Assembly: GCA_919901855.1 (NCBI GenBank)
Contig: CAKKQC010000021.1
Location: forward strand, 124,001 to 188,000
DNA length: 64,000 nt
Direction: 5' to 3'
Source of the DNA: a bacterium
GTDB lineage: Bacteria > Oederibacteriota > CAKKQC01
The notes beneath the pieces were generated by a model. It saw only the letters and a program-made list of their open reading frames with translations, searched no databases and was not told where the DNA came from. The position numbers and the translations under genes were made by a program. Shown piece by piece: positions 31,800 through 40,512 of the stretch (position 1 is its first letter; each line of letters starts with the position of its first letter).

Positions 31800-33721
31800 A
31801 GATTCCGGAGAAGCTCCAGTTCTGGCGCAGGTGGTCCAATACCCGGAAGGCGCGCTGGATCGGGTATGCGATCACGGCGTTCACCATCCTGGCCGCGGTC
31901 GCGGACCTCGGGGAAGGCGTGAGCCTGCGGAGCCTCGACCTCCTCTTCTACCTGCGCGGCGAGATTCCCGCGACGGCGCCCGTCGTCATCGTCGCGATCG
32001 ACAACGAGTCGTTCGACGAGATGACCGAGTCCTCCGGCCGGTGGCCCTGGCCCCGGAGCACGCACGGGAAGGTGATCAACCAGATCATGAAGGGCAAGCC
32101 GAAGGTGATCGTGTTCGACGTGCTCTTCACCGAGGAGGACACGAAGCATCCGCTCGAGGACCCTGCGCTCGCGGCGGCCTGCCGGAAGGCCGGGTGCGTC
32201 ATCCTCGGCGCGGAACTCGTTCACGTCGTGGATCGCGCGTTCGAGTCCGACGAGCTCAAGCTGCCGATCAAGATCCTCCGTAACGCGATCCTGGAGCCGG
32301 GGCTCGTCAATACGCCCCAGGACTCCGACGCCTTCGTGCGCCGTGCCCAGCTCTACAAGAAGATCCACGAGGAGCGGTACTACTCCCTCGCCGCCGAGGC
32401 CCTGCGCAAGTACCTGGGCGTGGGCCGGGGCGAGATCAACACCGAGCTCGGCCGGATGGAGTTCGGGCCCGACCGGGTGATCCCCCTCGACAGCAGGGAG
32501 ATGATGCTCATCAACTACTGCGGGGGCGCCAAGACCTTCAAGACCATTCCCTACTACCAGGTCTACAAGGGGATGACCGACCCGCAGGTCTTCAAGGACG
32601 CGATCGTGTTCGTCGGCGCCACGGCGATCGACCTGCACGACACCTTCCATGTCCCGTTCTCCTGGACCCCCCTCGCCGAGGACCGGATGGCGGGGCAGAT
32701 GCCCGGGGTCGAGATCCACGCGAACGTGATCGACACCATCCTGAACAAGCGGTTCATAAGGGAGCCTTGGGATATTTTCACGCTCGGCCTCATTCTGGGA
32801 TTGGGCGTGCTGGTCAGCTCGGTGGCGATCCGGGCCCGGATCTGGCTGTCCCTCCTCGTGGCCGCCGGGGCCGCGGTCGGCCTGCTCGTGCTCTCCGTCT
32901 GGCTCTTCGCCTCGCAGGCGATTTTCCTGAACTTCGTCTACCCGCTGGCCGCGATCGGGGCGAACTTCCTCGTGGTCACGACGTACCGGGCCTCGGTCGA
33001 GATGCGTGAGAAGCAGAAGGTCCGGGCGACGTTCGCCCGCTACGTCTCGCCGCACGTGCTCACCACGGTGTTGAACAACCCGCCCGAACTGGGCGGCGCC
33101 CGCCGGGTGGCGACTGTGCTGTTCTCGGACGTCCGGGGTTTCACCTCGATGTCCGAGAAGCTCACCGCCCACGAGGTCGTCGAGATCCTGAACGAGTACC
33201 TGACCGAGATGGTCGAGGTCGTGCTGGCCCACGACGGCACTCTCGACAAGTTCGTCGGGGACGCGGTCATGGCCGTCTTCGGCTCCCCGATGGACCAGTC
33301 GGATCACGCCCTGCGGGCGGTTTCCACGGCGTGGACCATGCACATCAAGCACGAGGCCCTCAAGGTAAAGTGGGTCAACGAGGGGAAGACGCCGTTCGAG
33401 ATCGGTATAGGCGTGAACACGGGCGAAGTCGTGGCGGGGAACATGGGGTCGCCCAACCGGATGGAGTTCACGGTCATTGGCGATAACGTCAACACCGCCG
33501 CCCGTCTCGAGTCCGCGACCAAGGAGGCCCACTGCAAGATCCTGATCAGCGCTTCGACACTCGAGCAGGTCAAGGATCATGTGCAGGTCAAGGAGCTCGA
33601 TCCGATCATGGTGAAGGGCAAGGCCCAGCCGATTCCCGTTTACCAGCTCCTCGGGGTGTCCGCAGAGGCGCAGGCGCGCATGCTCGTCGGCGTCTCCACG
33701 CACCGGGCCGGCGCGCAGTAA
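31796..33721 (+). CDS. adenylate cyclase with extracytoplasmic CHASE2 sensor
   Basis: 641 residues. One membrane segment near the N-terminus (about 22-38) is followed by a CHASE2 domain (about 40-310, with [15 protein letters not shown] and [14 protein letters not shown]). Three membrane helices follow (about 322-400), then a class III cyclase domain (about 425-620). Metal-binding Asp residues lie in [13 protein letters not shown] and [28 protein letters not shown] carries the transition-state Asn/Arg. It should make cAMP in response to an extracytoplasmic signal. Start GTG overlaps the proA stop. Confidence 0.92.
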   Translation: MKIPEKLQFWRRWSNTRKARWIGYAITAFTILAAVADLGEGVSLRSLDLLFYLRGEIPATAPVVIVAIDNESFDEMTESSGRWPWPRSTHGKVINQIMKGKPKVIVFDVLFTEEDTKHPLEDPALAAACRKAGCVILGAELVHVVDRAFESDELKLPIKILRNAILEPGLVNTPQDSDAFVRRAQLYKKIHEERYYSLAAEALRKYLGVGRGEINTELGRMEFGPDRVIPLDSREMMLINYCGGAKTFKTIPYYQVYKGMTDPQVFKDAIVFVGATAIDLHDTFHVPFSWTPLAEDRMAGQMPGVEIHANVIDTILNKRFIREPWDIFTLGLILGLGVLVSSVAIRARIWLSLLVAAGAAVGLLVLSVWLFASQAIFLNFVYPLAAIGANFLVVTTYRASVEMREKQKVRATFARYVSPHVLTTVLNNPPELGGARRVATVLFSDVRGFTSMSEKLTAHEVVEILNEYLTEMVEVVLAHDGTLDKFVGDAVMAVFGSPMDQSDHALRAVSTAWTMHIKHEALKVKWVNEGKTPFEIGIGVNTGEVVAGNMGSPNRMEFTVIGDNVNTAARLESATKEAHCKILISASTLEQVKDHVQVKELDPIMVKGKAQPIPVYQLLGVSAEAQARMLVGVSTHRAGAQ

Positions 33722-33738
33722 TAGTTCGCCCAAAGCCC

Positions 33739-34977
33739 GTGAGCCTCCCGGTTCCCTCCGACGGACAGCCGATCACGATTCGCGACGGGCGCCTCGTCGT
33801 GCCCGACCGCCCCGTGATCCCGTTCATCGAGGGCGACGGCACCGGCCGCGATATCTGGCGCGCGTCGAGCCGCGTGCTCTCGGCCGCCGTCGAGAAGGCC
33901 TACGCGGGCAGGCGTTCGATCGCGTGGCTCGAGGTGCTCGCGGGGGAGAAGGCCTTCAAGGCGACGGGTACCTGGCTGCCCGACGAGACACTCGAGGCCA
34001 TCCGCCGCTGGCACGTCGCGATCAAGGGCCCGCTCACGACGCCGATCGGCGGCGGGATCCGCAGCCTCAACGTGACGCTGCGGCAGGCCCTCGATCTCTA
34101 CGCCTGCGTGCGGCCCGTTCGCTGGTTCAATGGGGTGCCCTCCCCGATGAAGGAGCCCCAGCGGCTCGACATCGTCATCTTCCGGGAGAACACGGAGGAC
34201 GTCTACGCCGGTATCGAGTGGCCCGCCGGGAGCCCGGAGGCGAAGAAGTTCATCGAGTTCGTGAAACGCGAGCTTGGGGCTACCATCCGGCCGGACTCGG
34301 GCGTGGGGGTGAAGCCGATCTCGCCGTTCGGGACGAAGCGGCTGATGCGCATGGCGCTCAAGTACGCGGCGGCGCACGGGCGGACGCGGGTCACGATCAT
34401 GCACAAGGGCAACATCATGAAGTACACGGAGGGCGCGTTCCGGCAGTGGGCGTACGACGTGGCGAAGGATGAGTTCGGGGCCTCGACCGTGACCGAGGAG
34501 GCCGTGGGGTCGGGCGGGACGCCCGCGGGGGCGTCGGCCGATGGGAAGATCCTGGTCAACGACCGGATCGCGGACATCACCTTCCAGCACCTCCTGCTCC
34601 GGCCGGACGAGTTCGAGGTCATCGTCACGCCCAACCTCAACGGGGACTACCTTTCGGACGCCGCCGCCGCCCAGGTGGGCGGGCTGGGGCTGGCGCCGGG
34701 GGCGAACATCGGGGACGAGGCGGCGGTCTTCGAGGCTACCCACGGAACCGCGCCCAAGTACGCCGATCGGGATATGGTCAACCCCTGCGCGGTCATCCTG
34801 TCCGGAGCCATGATGCTGGAGCACCTGGGCTGGGGGGAAGCGGCCGCCCGTCTGACGGCGGCCCTGGATCGCACGATCGGCGAGCGGATCGCGACCTACG
34901 ACCTGGCCCGGCAGATGGCCGGCGCCCGGCAGGTCGGGACGGCCGCCTTCGGCGACGCCCTGATCGAGCGCCTGTGA
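33739..34977 (+). CDS. icd: isocitrate dehydrogenase (NADP-dependent type)
   Basis: 412 residues, GTG start. [15 protein letters not shown] at the N-terminus, [22 protein letters not shown] for substrate binding, [14 protein letters not shown], and [20 protein letters not shown] for the metal-binding Asp residues identify dimeric bacterial Icd. It oxidatively decarboxylates isocitrate to 2-oxoglutarate. Spacing to the cyclase stop is short, so read-through is possible. Two strong hairpins follow. Confidence 0.96.
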   Translation: MSLPVPSDGQPITIRDGRLVVPDRPVIPFIEGDGTGRDIWRASSRVLSAAVEKAYAGRRSIAWLEVLAGEKAFKATGTWLPDETLEAIRRWHVAIKGPLTTPIGGGIRSLNVTLRQALDLYACVRPVRWFNGVPSPMKEPQRLDIVIFRENTEDVYAGIEWPAGSPEAKKFIEFVKRELGATIRPDSGVGVKPISPFGTKRLMRMALKYAAAHGRTRVTIMHKGNIMKYTEGAFRQWAYDVAKDEFGASTVTEEAVGSGGTPAGASADGKILVNDRIADITFQHLLLRPDEFEVIVTPNLNGDYLSDAAAAQVGGLGLAPGANIGDEAAVFEATHGTAPKYADRDMVNPCAVILSGAMMLEHLGWGEAAARLTAALDRTIGERIATYDLARQMAGARQVGTAAFGDALIERL

Positions 34978-34990
34978 GGCCCCCGGGGCG

Positions 34991-35031
34991 CGGCGCCGCA
35001 GGAGCGGCGCCGAAGGCGGGCTCGGCCCGCC
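34991..35031 (+). terminator. tandem hairpins after icd
   Basis: Hairpin 1 has perfect 9-base arms CGGCGCCGC/GCGGCGCCG with loop AGGA. Hairpin 2 has perfect 7-base arms GGCGGGC/GCCCGCC with loop TCG. No T-tract follows, so termination may be structure-driven. Confidence 0.55.
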
Positions 35032-35033
35032 CC

Positions 35034-35063
35034 TTGAGTCCGGCCGCGGTGGCATGCTACGAT
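35034..35063 (+). promoter_or_regulatory. promoter of the infC-rpmI-rplT operon
   Basis: TTGAGT (35034-35039), 18 bases, TACGAT (35058-35063). The same TTGAGT appears as a -35 at 54108. It would give infC a leader of about 80 bases. Confidence 0.6.
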
Positions 35064-35093
35064 CGGCCGAGTGAACGTATACCCCGAATCGAA

Positions 35094-35140
35094 GGAGCCC
35101 CAGGGTTCTTGACGCGTAGCCAAGCGGAATCCGGGGCTCC
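35094..35140 (+). promoter_or_regulatory. infC leader hairpin (possible ribosomal-protein-type control element)
   Basis: Perfect arms GGAGCCCC (35094-35101) and GGGGCTCC (35133-35140) enclose 31 bases, just upstream of the infC ATG. An AAGGAG (35092-35097) is partly inside the stem, and no Shine-Dalgarno stands before ATG 35150. Operons of infC-rpmI-rplT are commonly controlled by L20 or IF-3 through their leader, so an autoregulatory role is plausible (inference). Confidence 0.45.
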
Positions 35141-35149
35141 GGCTTCCTG

Positions 35150-35683
35150 ATGCCAGGCAACGAGCGCCATTACCGGATCAACCGGGAGTTGACGGCGCCA
35201 CGCCTGCGTCTGGTGGGGGCCAAGGGCGAGCCGCTGGGCATCGTTCTCCTCGAGGACGCGCTGCATCGCGCCGAGGAAGTCCGGATGGACCTGGTTGAAG
35301 TCGCGCCCGAGGCGGATCCGCCGGTGGCGCGTCTGATGGATTTCGGGAAGTTCCGGTATACGCAGCAGAAGCACGAGCAGGCGGCCCGTCGCCGCCAGCA
35401 CGTGGTGAAGATCAAGGAGGTCAAGTTCCACGTGAAGATCGCGCCGCATGACTTCCAGGTGAAACTGCGGCACGCGGAAGAGTTCCTCACGAAGGGGGAC
35501 AAGGTGAAGCTCGTGATCACCTTCCGCGGTCGCGAGGCGGATCACGCGGACCTCGGCATGCGCGTCCTCGAGAACTGCGTGCGCGATCTGGGCAAGGTCG
35601 GCGTCGTCGAATACCGGGACGAGAGCGAGCCCAAGTACAAGTCCATCATCATGACCCCGAAGGCCGCCAAGCCCAAGGCCTGA
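35150..35683 (+). CDS. infC: translation initiation factor IF-3
   Basis: 177 residues. YRINRELTAPRLRLVG and VDLVEV-like MDLVEVAPEADPPVARLMDFGKF form the N-domain, KEVKFHVKIAPHDFQVK and KLVITFRGREADHADLG the C-domain. IF-3 binds the 30S subunit and proofreads start codons. ATG 35150 was taken, but no Shine-Dalgarno precedes it. infC often uses rare starts, and an in-frame ATC (35129) lies in the leader hairpin, so a longer product is possible. First gene of infC-rpmI-rplT. Confidence 0.96.
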   Translation: MPGNERHYRINRELTAPRLRLVGAKGEPLGIVLLEDALHRAEEVRMDLVEVAPEADPPVARLMDFGKFRYTQQKHEQAARRRQHVVKIKEVKFHVKIAPHDFQVKLRHAEEFLTKGDKVKLVITFRGREADHADLGMRVLENCVRDLGKVGVVEYRDESEPKYKSIIMTPKAAKPKA

Positions 35684-35703
35684 CGAGAAGAAGGAGAACA
35701 GTC

Positions 35704-35907
35704 GTGCCGAAGCTCAAGAGCAATCGTGCAGCCATGAAGCGGTACCGGTTCACGGCCAGCGGGCGGGTCAAGTACGCCAAGGTCGGACGCCGGCACAACA
35801 TGCACCAGAAGTCCGAGAAGAACAAGCGGGGGTTCAACCACGCCGTGTACCTGCCCAAGCAGGACGCCGTGCACGTCGAGCGCCTGCTGCCCTACGGGTC
35901 GAGGTAG
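35704..35907 (+). CDS. rpmI: 50S ribosomal protein L35
   Basis: 67 residues from a GTG with AAGAAGGAG upstream. MPKLKSNRAAMKRYRFTASG is the standard L35 N-terminus and the protein is strongly basic. It sits between infC and rplT, the conserved order. Confidence 0.97.
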   Translation: MPKLKSNRAAMKRYRFTASGRVKYAKVGRRHNMHQKSEKNKRGFNHAVYLPKQDAVHVERLLPYGSR

Positions 35908-35916
35908 GAGGCCGCC

Positions 35917-36279
35917 ATGCCGCGCGTAAAGCCGGGCAAGACCACCCGCAAGTGGCACAAGAAGATCCTCAAGCTTGCTAAGGGCGCGTACGGCGCGCGG
36001 AGCAAGCGCTACGCGACCGCGCTCACGCACGTTCAGCGCGCCGGGAACTTCGCCTGGCGCGACCGCCGGAACAAGAAGCGCGACATGCGCCGTCTCTGGA
36101 TCGAGCGGATCAACGCGGGCGCGCGCGAGCACGGCCTGCCGTACCATGTGTTCGTTCACGGGTTGAAGCTGGCGAAGATCGAGCTGGATCGCAAGCAGCT
36201 TTCGGAGATCGCCATCCACGACCCGGCCGCGTTCGCGAAGCTCGTCGAGCTGGCGAAAGGCGCCGTCCCGGCCGCCTGA
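35917..36279 (+). CDS. rplT: 50S ribosomal protein L20
   Basis: 120 residues with GGAGG overlapping the rpmI stop. MPRVKPGKTTRKWHKKILKL and YGARSKRYATALTHVQRAG are classic L20 sequences. L20 binds 23S rRNA early in assembly and, in several bacteria, represses this operon through the leader. Confidence 0.98.
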   Translation: MPRVKPGKTTRKWHKKILKLAKGAYGARSKRYATALTHVQRAGNFAWRDRRNKKRDMRRLWIERINAGAREHGLPYHVFVHGLKLAKIELDRKQLSEIAIHDPAAFAKLVELAKGAVPAA

Positions 36280-36296
36280 CGGGACCCTTCTTCCCC

Positions 36297-36683
36297 GTGC
36301 CGGTCGATCGCGCCTCCGAAGTAACTGTCATCCTGCTCGAGGGATTGCGGTTTCGCGGGCGGCACGGCGTTCTGGCCGAGGAGCGGAAGCTCGGCGGTCC
36401 GTTCCGGGTCGATCTCGCGCTCGACATCCTCTCGCCTCCGCGCTGGCGTGACCGGCTCTCCGAGACCCTCGATTACCGGTCCGCGTTCGCGCGGACGAAG
36501 GCGCTGATGGAGGGCCGTCCCTTCCGGACCCTAGAAGCGCTCGCGGACACCCTCGCCGTGGCGCTCATCCGCCTGCCGAAGGTGCGTCGCGCGCGCGTGC
36601 GGATCACGAAGCTGGCGCCGCCGTTCATGCCCGGAGCCACTTCCGCCGTCGAAATCGCGAGGACGCGCGGGGAGGTCCGGTGA
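36297..36683 (+). CDS. folB: dihydroneopterin aldolase
   Basis: 128 residues from a GTG. LEGLRFRGRHGVLAEERKLG carries the conserved substrate-site Glu, and LDYRSAFARTKALMEGRPFRTLEALADTLA the catalytic region; RVRITKLAPPFMPGATSA is the closing strand. It converts dihydroneopterin to hydroxymethyl-dihydropterin for folate. It begins 17 bases after rplT and is followed by folD. Confidence 0.93.
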   Translation: MPVDRASEVTVILLEGLRFRGRHGVLAEERKLGGPFRVDLALDILSPPRWRDRLSETLDYRSAFARTKALMEGRPFRTLEALADTLAVALIRLPKVRRARVRITKLAPPFMPGATSAVEIARTRGEVR

Positions 36684-36729
36684 CGGAGGGGCCGGTCGCC
36701 GGCCAGTCGCTCGCCCGGTTCCCCGCGAG

Positions 36730-37608
36730 TTGACGGTGGGGGAACCGAAGCTCCTCAAGGGCTCGGCGATGGCGCAGGCGATCCGGGAGGTCGTCGTGCG
36801 GGAGGTCGACGCGCTCAAGGCAAAGGCGATCCATCCCACGCTCGCCTTCGTCTATCCGGACGGGGACGGCGGCGCGATCTCCTACGCGGAGTCCCAGAGC
36901 CGGTCCTGCGGGAAGGTCGGGATCGGCTACCGCGCGTGTCCACTGGAGAACCCGACGCAAGTGACGCTGCTCGAGACGATCCGCGTTCTCAAGGAGGATC
37001 CGGAGGTGACGGGCATCCTCCTCCACCAGCCCTGGCCGAAGACCGTGGACGAGCTGGCCGCTCGCCTCCGGATCGGTGCCTCGCACGACGTCGAGGGCAT
37101 GGATCCGGCCGCGCTCGGCCTGCTCGCCCTCGGAGCCCCGGCGCAGGTGCCCTGCACGGCGGCCGCGGCGCTCGAGATGCTTAAGGCTTCGGGTGCGCCG
37201 CTCGCGGGCCGGGACCTCGTAATCGTGGGGCGGAGCCCTGCGGTCGGACGCGCGCTCGCGCTCCTGCTCCTCAAGGACAGACAAGCGCCCACGATCACGA
37301 TCTGCCACACGGCGACCGCCGACCTCGCCGCGCACACGCGCCGGGCGGACCTCCTCGTCGTCGCCGCGGGCAGTGCGGGTCTGGTGACCGGGGACATGGT
37401 CAAGGATGGCGTGGTCGTCGTCGACGTGGGTACCAACGTCATAGCGGCGCCTGACGGGACCGACACGCTCACGGGTGATGTGGATTTCGCGAGCGTGGCC
37501 GCGCGGGCTGCCGCGATCACGCCGGTGCCGGGCGGGGTGGGGCCCGTGACCGCGGCCCTCCTGCTTCGGAATGTCGTCATCTGCGCCCGCCAACTCCTCC
37601 TGGACTAA
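36730..37608 (+). CDS. folD: FolD-like methylene-tetrahydrofolate dehydrogenase with altered active site
   Basis: 292 residues from TTG 36730 (GTG 36736 is the alternative). The fold matches FolD: SYAESQSRSCGKVGI, VPCTAAAALEML, VIVGRSPAVGRALA for NADP, and TPVPGGVGPVTAALLLRN. Against the E. coli enzyme the catalytic Lys54 is Gln, the Gln of the QLPLP motif is His (HQPWP), and DVDG is DVEG. The Tyr is kept. Lys54 is needed for cyclohydrolase activity, so this protein may be a dehydrogenase only (inference). It sits in the folate/one-carbon block beside folB and gcvT. Confidence 0.88.
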   Translation: MTVGEPKLLKGSAMAQAIREVVVREVDALKAKAIHPTLAFVYPDGDGGAISYAESQSRSCGKVGIGYRACPLENPTQVTLLETIRVLKEDPEVTGILLHQPWPKTVDELAARLRIGASHDVEGMDPAALGLLALGAPAQVPCTAAAALEMLKASGAPLAGRDLVIVGRSPAVGRALALLLLKDRQAPTITICHTATADLAAHTRRADLLVVAAGSAGLVTGDMVKDGVVVVDVGTNVIAAPDGTDTLTGDVDFASVAARAAAITPVPGGVGPVTAALLLRNVVICARQLLLD

Positions 37609-37635
37609 CCCCCCCGGCCGTTTCCGTGCGTGGCG

Positions 37636-37641
37636 TACAAT
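37636..37641 (+). promoter_or_regulatory. -10 box of the gcv operon
   Basis: TACAAT, 11 bases before the gcvT ATG at 37653. No Shine-Dalgarno in between, so the leader would be about 5 bases. No clear -35, and no glycine riboswitch could fit in this gap. Confidence 0.5.
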
Positions 37642-37652
37642 GTGTCCCGTCG

Positions 37653-38771
37653 ATGGACGCGACCACGATCAACCTGCGTCACACGCCGCTCGCCGAATGG
37701 CATCGCGCCCACGGTGCGAAGCTCGTCGGGTTCGCGGGCTGGGAGATGCCCGTGATGTACTCGGGGATCGTCGAGGAACACATGGCCGTCCGCGAGCGCG
37801 CCGGGCTGTTCGACGTCAGCCACATGGGCCGGCTCGACGTGCGCGGCGCAGGCGCCGAGGCGTTCCTCCAGCGCGTCCTCACGAACGATCTCGCGCGGAT
37901 CGCCCCCGGCCAGGGCCAGTACACGCTGGCGCTCAACGAGGCCGGGGGCGTGCTCGACGATCTCATCGTCTTCCGCCGTGCGGACGGGTACCTCGTTGTA
38001 ATGAACGCCGGGAATCGGGAGAAGATCATGGGGCACTTCCGCGCGCACGCCGACGGCGCTTCCGTCGAGTTGGTGGATCGCTCCGCCGATCTGGCCATGA
38101 TCGCGCTGCAGGGGTTGAAGGCGCCGGCCCTGCTTGCCGCTCTGACGCCGGCCACGGCCGCACTCCCGCGATCTGCCATGGCCGAGTTCGCGATCGCGGG
38201 CGAGACGATGCTCGTGTCGCGCACGGGGTACACGGGTGAGGACGGGTTCGAGCTGTATCCGCCGTCGGCGCGTGCGGTGGCCGTGTGGGATGCCCTGCTG
38301 GCCGCGGGGAAGGGCCTGCCGGCGGTGTCCTGCGGGCTGGGCGCGCGGGACGGACTGCGGCTCGAGGCGGGCTACTCCCTCTACGGGCACGAGATCGACG
38401 AGGAGACATCGCCCTGGGAAGCCGGGCTGGGTTGGGCCGTGAGACCGGAAAAGGGCAACTTTATCGGGCGGGAGGCGTTGCTGGAGTTGAAGGCGAAAGG
38501 TCCCCGGAAACAGCAGGTCGCGTTCACGTGCGCGGGGCCCGGGATCCCGCGGAAAGATCAGGCGCTGACGGACGGCAACCAGGAGGTGGGAATCGTGGTG
38601 AGCGGAACGTTCTCTCCGTGTCTGAAGCTCGGGATCGGAATCGGCTACGTCCGGGGCGGCGGGGAAGTGCCGGCCGGGCTCGGGGTTGTCGTTCGGGGGC
38701 GGGCGCTCCCGGTGGTTCGCAGCAAGCTGCCGTTCTACCGTAGTCCCGGCCTCGCGGGAGGTCATCCATGA
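37653..38771 (+). CDS. gcvT: glycine cleavage system T protein (aminomethyltransferase)
   Basis: 372 residues. LVGFAGWEMPVMYSGIVEEH, AGLFDVSHMGRLDVRG, and TGYTGEDGFELY are hallmark GcvT motifs. The protein transfers the aminomethyl carbon from lipoyl-GcvH to tetrahydrofolate, releasing ammonia and forming methylene-THF. ATG 37653 was preferred over GTG 37626 because of the TACAAT upstream. Its stop overlaps the gcvH start as ATGA. Confidence 0.96.
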   Translation: MDATTINLRHTPLAEWHRAHGAKLVGFAGWEMPVMYSGIVEEHMAVRERAGLFDVSHMGRLDVRGAGAEAFLQRVLTNDLARIAPGQGQYTLALNEAGGVLDDLIVFRRADGYLVVMNAGNREKIMGHFRAHADGASVELVDRSADLAMIALQGLKAPALLAALTPATAALPRSAMAEFAIAGETMLVSRTGYTGEDGFELYPPSARAVAVWDALLAAGKGLPAVSCGLGARDGLRLEAGYSLYGHEIDEETSPWEAGLGWAVRPEKGNFIGREALLELKAKGPRKQQVAFTCAGPGIPRKDQALTDGNQEVGIVVSGTFSPCLKLGIGIGYVRGGGEVPAGLGVVVRGRALPVVRSKLPFYRSPGLAGGHP

Positions 38772-39169
38772 GCGTTCCCGCGGGGCTCCGGTACGCCAAG
38801 AGCCACGAATGGGCGAAGCTCGACGGGGCGCGCGTGCGCGTGGGGTTGAGCGCCTTCGCGGTCGCCGAGATCAAGGACGTCGTCTTCGTGGATCTGCCGG
38901 CCGCCGGCACCGCCGCCAGGGGCGGGCAATCCTTCGGCGCGATCGAGACCGTCAAGGCCGCCTTCGACCTCTACGCGCCGGTGTCGGGCACCGTGCACGC
39001 CGTGAACGGCGCGCTCGCGGGCTCACCCGAGACGGTCACGCGCGACCCCTACGGAGAGGGGTGGATGATCGAGATCGAGGCGGCGAATCCGGAGGAAGCG
39101 GCGAAGGCGTTCGCCGGCCTTCTCGACGAGGCGGCCTACGCCGCCCACTGCACGGCGCAGAAACACTAG
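38768..39169 (+). CDS. gcvH: glycine cleavage system H protein
   Basis: 133 residues. RYAKSHEWAKLDGARVRVGL opens the lipoyl domain, and GAIETVKAAFDLYAPVSG holds the lipoylated Lys. GcvH shuttles the aminomethyl group between GcvP, GcvT and the dihydrolipoyl dehydrogenase (not in this window). It is translationally coupled to gcvT. Confidence 0.97.
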   Translation: MSVPAGLRYAKSHEWAKLDGARVRVGLSAFAVAEIKDVVFVDLPAAGTAARGGQSFGAIETVKAAFDLYAPVSGTVHAVNGALAGSPETVTRDPYGEGWMIEIEAANPEEAAKAFAGLLDEAAYAAHCTAQKH

Positions 39170-39174
39170 GGCGC

Positions 39175-40512
39175 ATGGACTACCTGCCGCACACCGGAAC
39201 GGACGTCCGCGAGATGTTGGCGGCCGTCGGCGTGGCGGATATGGACGCGCTTTTCGCGGACATCGGGCCGGAGCTCGCGCCAAAGTCCTTCGACCTGCCG
39301 GCAGGCCGCTCGGAGATGGAGGTCCGGGCCTCCCTTCGGGAGGTTGCGGGGCGCAACGCCACGAACCTCGTGCCATTCGTCGGGGGCGGTTTCTACGACC
39401 ACTACATCCCGGCGGCGGTCGACGCGCTCGCCTCGCGCGCCGAGTTCGTCACGGCTTACACCCCCTACCAGCCCGAATGCGCGCAGGGGACCCTGCAGGC
39501 CATGTTCGAGTACCAGAGCGCGATATGCGCCCTGACGGGGATGGACGTGTCCAACGCGTCGCTCTACGACGGGGGCACCGCGCTCTACGAGGCCGCGATG
39601 ATGGCGGCGCGGATCACGGGACGTTCCCGGATCGTCATGGACAGCGGCGTCAGTCCCATCTACCGGACGATCCTGCACACGTACACGCGCAACCTCTCGC
39701 TCGGATTCGAGGAGGTTGCGACGACGCACGGCCAGAGCGACCGGGGCAAGCTGTTCGCGAAACTCGACGACCGGACGGCCGCCGTCATCCTTCAGAATCC
39801 CAACTTCTTCGGCTCGGTCGACGACCACTCGGACATCGTGGCGGAAGCGCACCGCCGGGGCATCCTGGTCATCCAGTCCGTGTACCCCGTCGCCCTCGGG
39901 CTCCTCAAGACTCCGGGAGAGGTGGGGGTGGACATCGCGACGGGCGAGGGTCAGAGCCTGGGCCTGCCGCTGTCGTTCGGCGGTCCGTACCTCGGATTCA
40001 TGGCCGTCCGCCGGGAGCACATGCGCAAGATGCCCGGCAGGGTCGTGGGCGAGACCGTGGACCGGAACGGCCGCCGGTGCTACGTCCTGACCCTCCAGGC
40101 CAGGGAGCAGCACATCCGGCGGGAGAAGGCGACCTCGAACATCTGTTCCAACGAGTCCCTGTGCGCCCTTAGGTCCGTGATCTACCTCTCGCTCATGGGG
40201 CGCCAGGGTCTGGTCGATCTGGCCGGGCTGATCCGGGACAAGGCGGAGTTCGCGAAGGACGTGCTCGGAAGGATCCCCGGGGTCCTCGTGGACCGGGCCC
40301 TGCCGACGTTCAACGAGTTCACGGCCATCCTGCCCCGCCCCGCCGACGAGGTCGTCGGCCGGATGATCCGCAAGGGCTTCGTGGCCGGATTCCCGCTCGG
40401 GCGCTACTACCCGGGGCAGAGCCACGGGCTTCTCGTCGCGGTGACGGAGAAGAGGACCCGGGAGGAGATCGTCAAGTTCGCGCACAGCCTGGAGGCCGTC
40501 CTGTGCGCCTGA
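39175..40512 (+). CDS. gcvPA: glycine dehydrogenase (decarboxylating) subunit 1
   Basis: 445 residues. MDYLPHTGTDVREMLAAVG, FVGGGFYDHYIPAAVD, TPYQPECAQGTLQAMFEYQ and SNASLYDGGTALYEA are typical of the N-terminal half of split GcvP. It forms a PLP enzyme with GcvPB that decarboxylates glycine onto GcvH. It starts 5 bases after the gcvH stop and overlaps gcvPB by 10 bases. Confidence 0.96.
   Translation: MDYLPHTGTDVREMLAAVGVADMDALFADIGPELAPKSFDLPAGRSEMEVRASLREVAGRNATNLVPFVGGGFYDHYIPAAVDALASRAEFVTAYTPYQPECAQGTLQAMFEYQSAICALTGMDVSNASLYDGGTALYEAAMMAARITGRSRIVMDSGVSPIYRTILHTYTRNLSLGFEEVATTHGQSDRGKLFAKLDDRTAAVILQNPNFFGSVDDHSDIVAEAHRRGILVIQSVYPVALGLLKTPGEVGVDIATGEGQSLGLPLSFGGPYLGFMAVRREHMRKMPGRVVGETVDRNGRRCYVLTLQAREQHIRREKATSNICSNESLCALRSVIYLSLMGRQGLVDLAGLIRDKAEFAKDVLGRIPGVLVDRALPTFNEFTAILPRPADEVVGRMIRKGFVAGFPLGRYYPGQSHGLLVAVTEKRTREEIVKFAHSLEAVLCA

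Noticed and set aside
37609-37652. Glycine riboswitch before gcvT
   Set aside because: Only 44 bases separate folD from gcvT and a -10 box sits 11 bases before the ATG, leaving no room for an aptamer.
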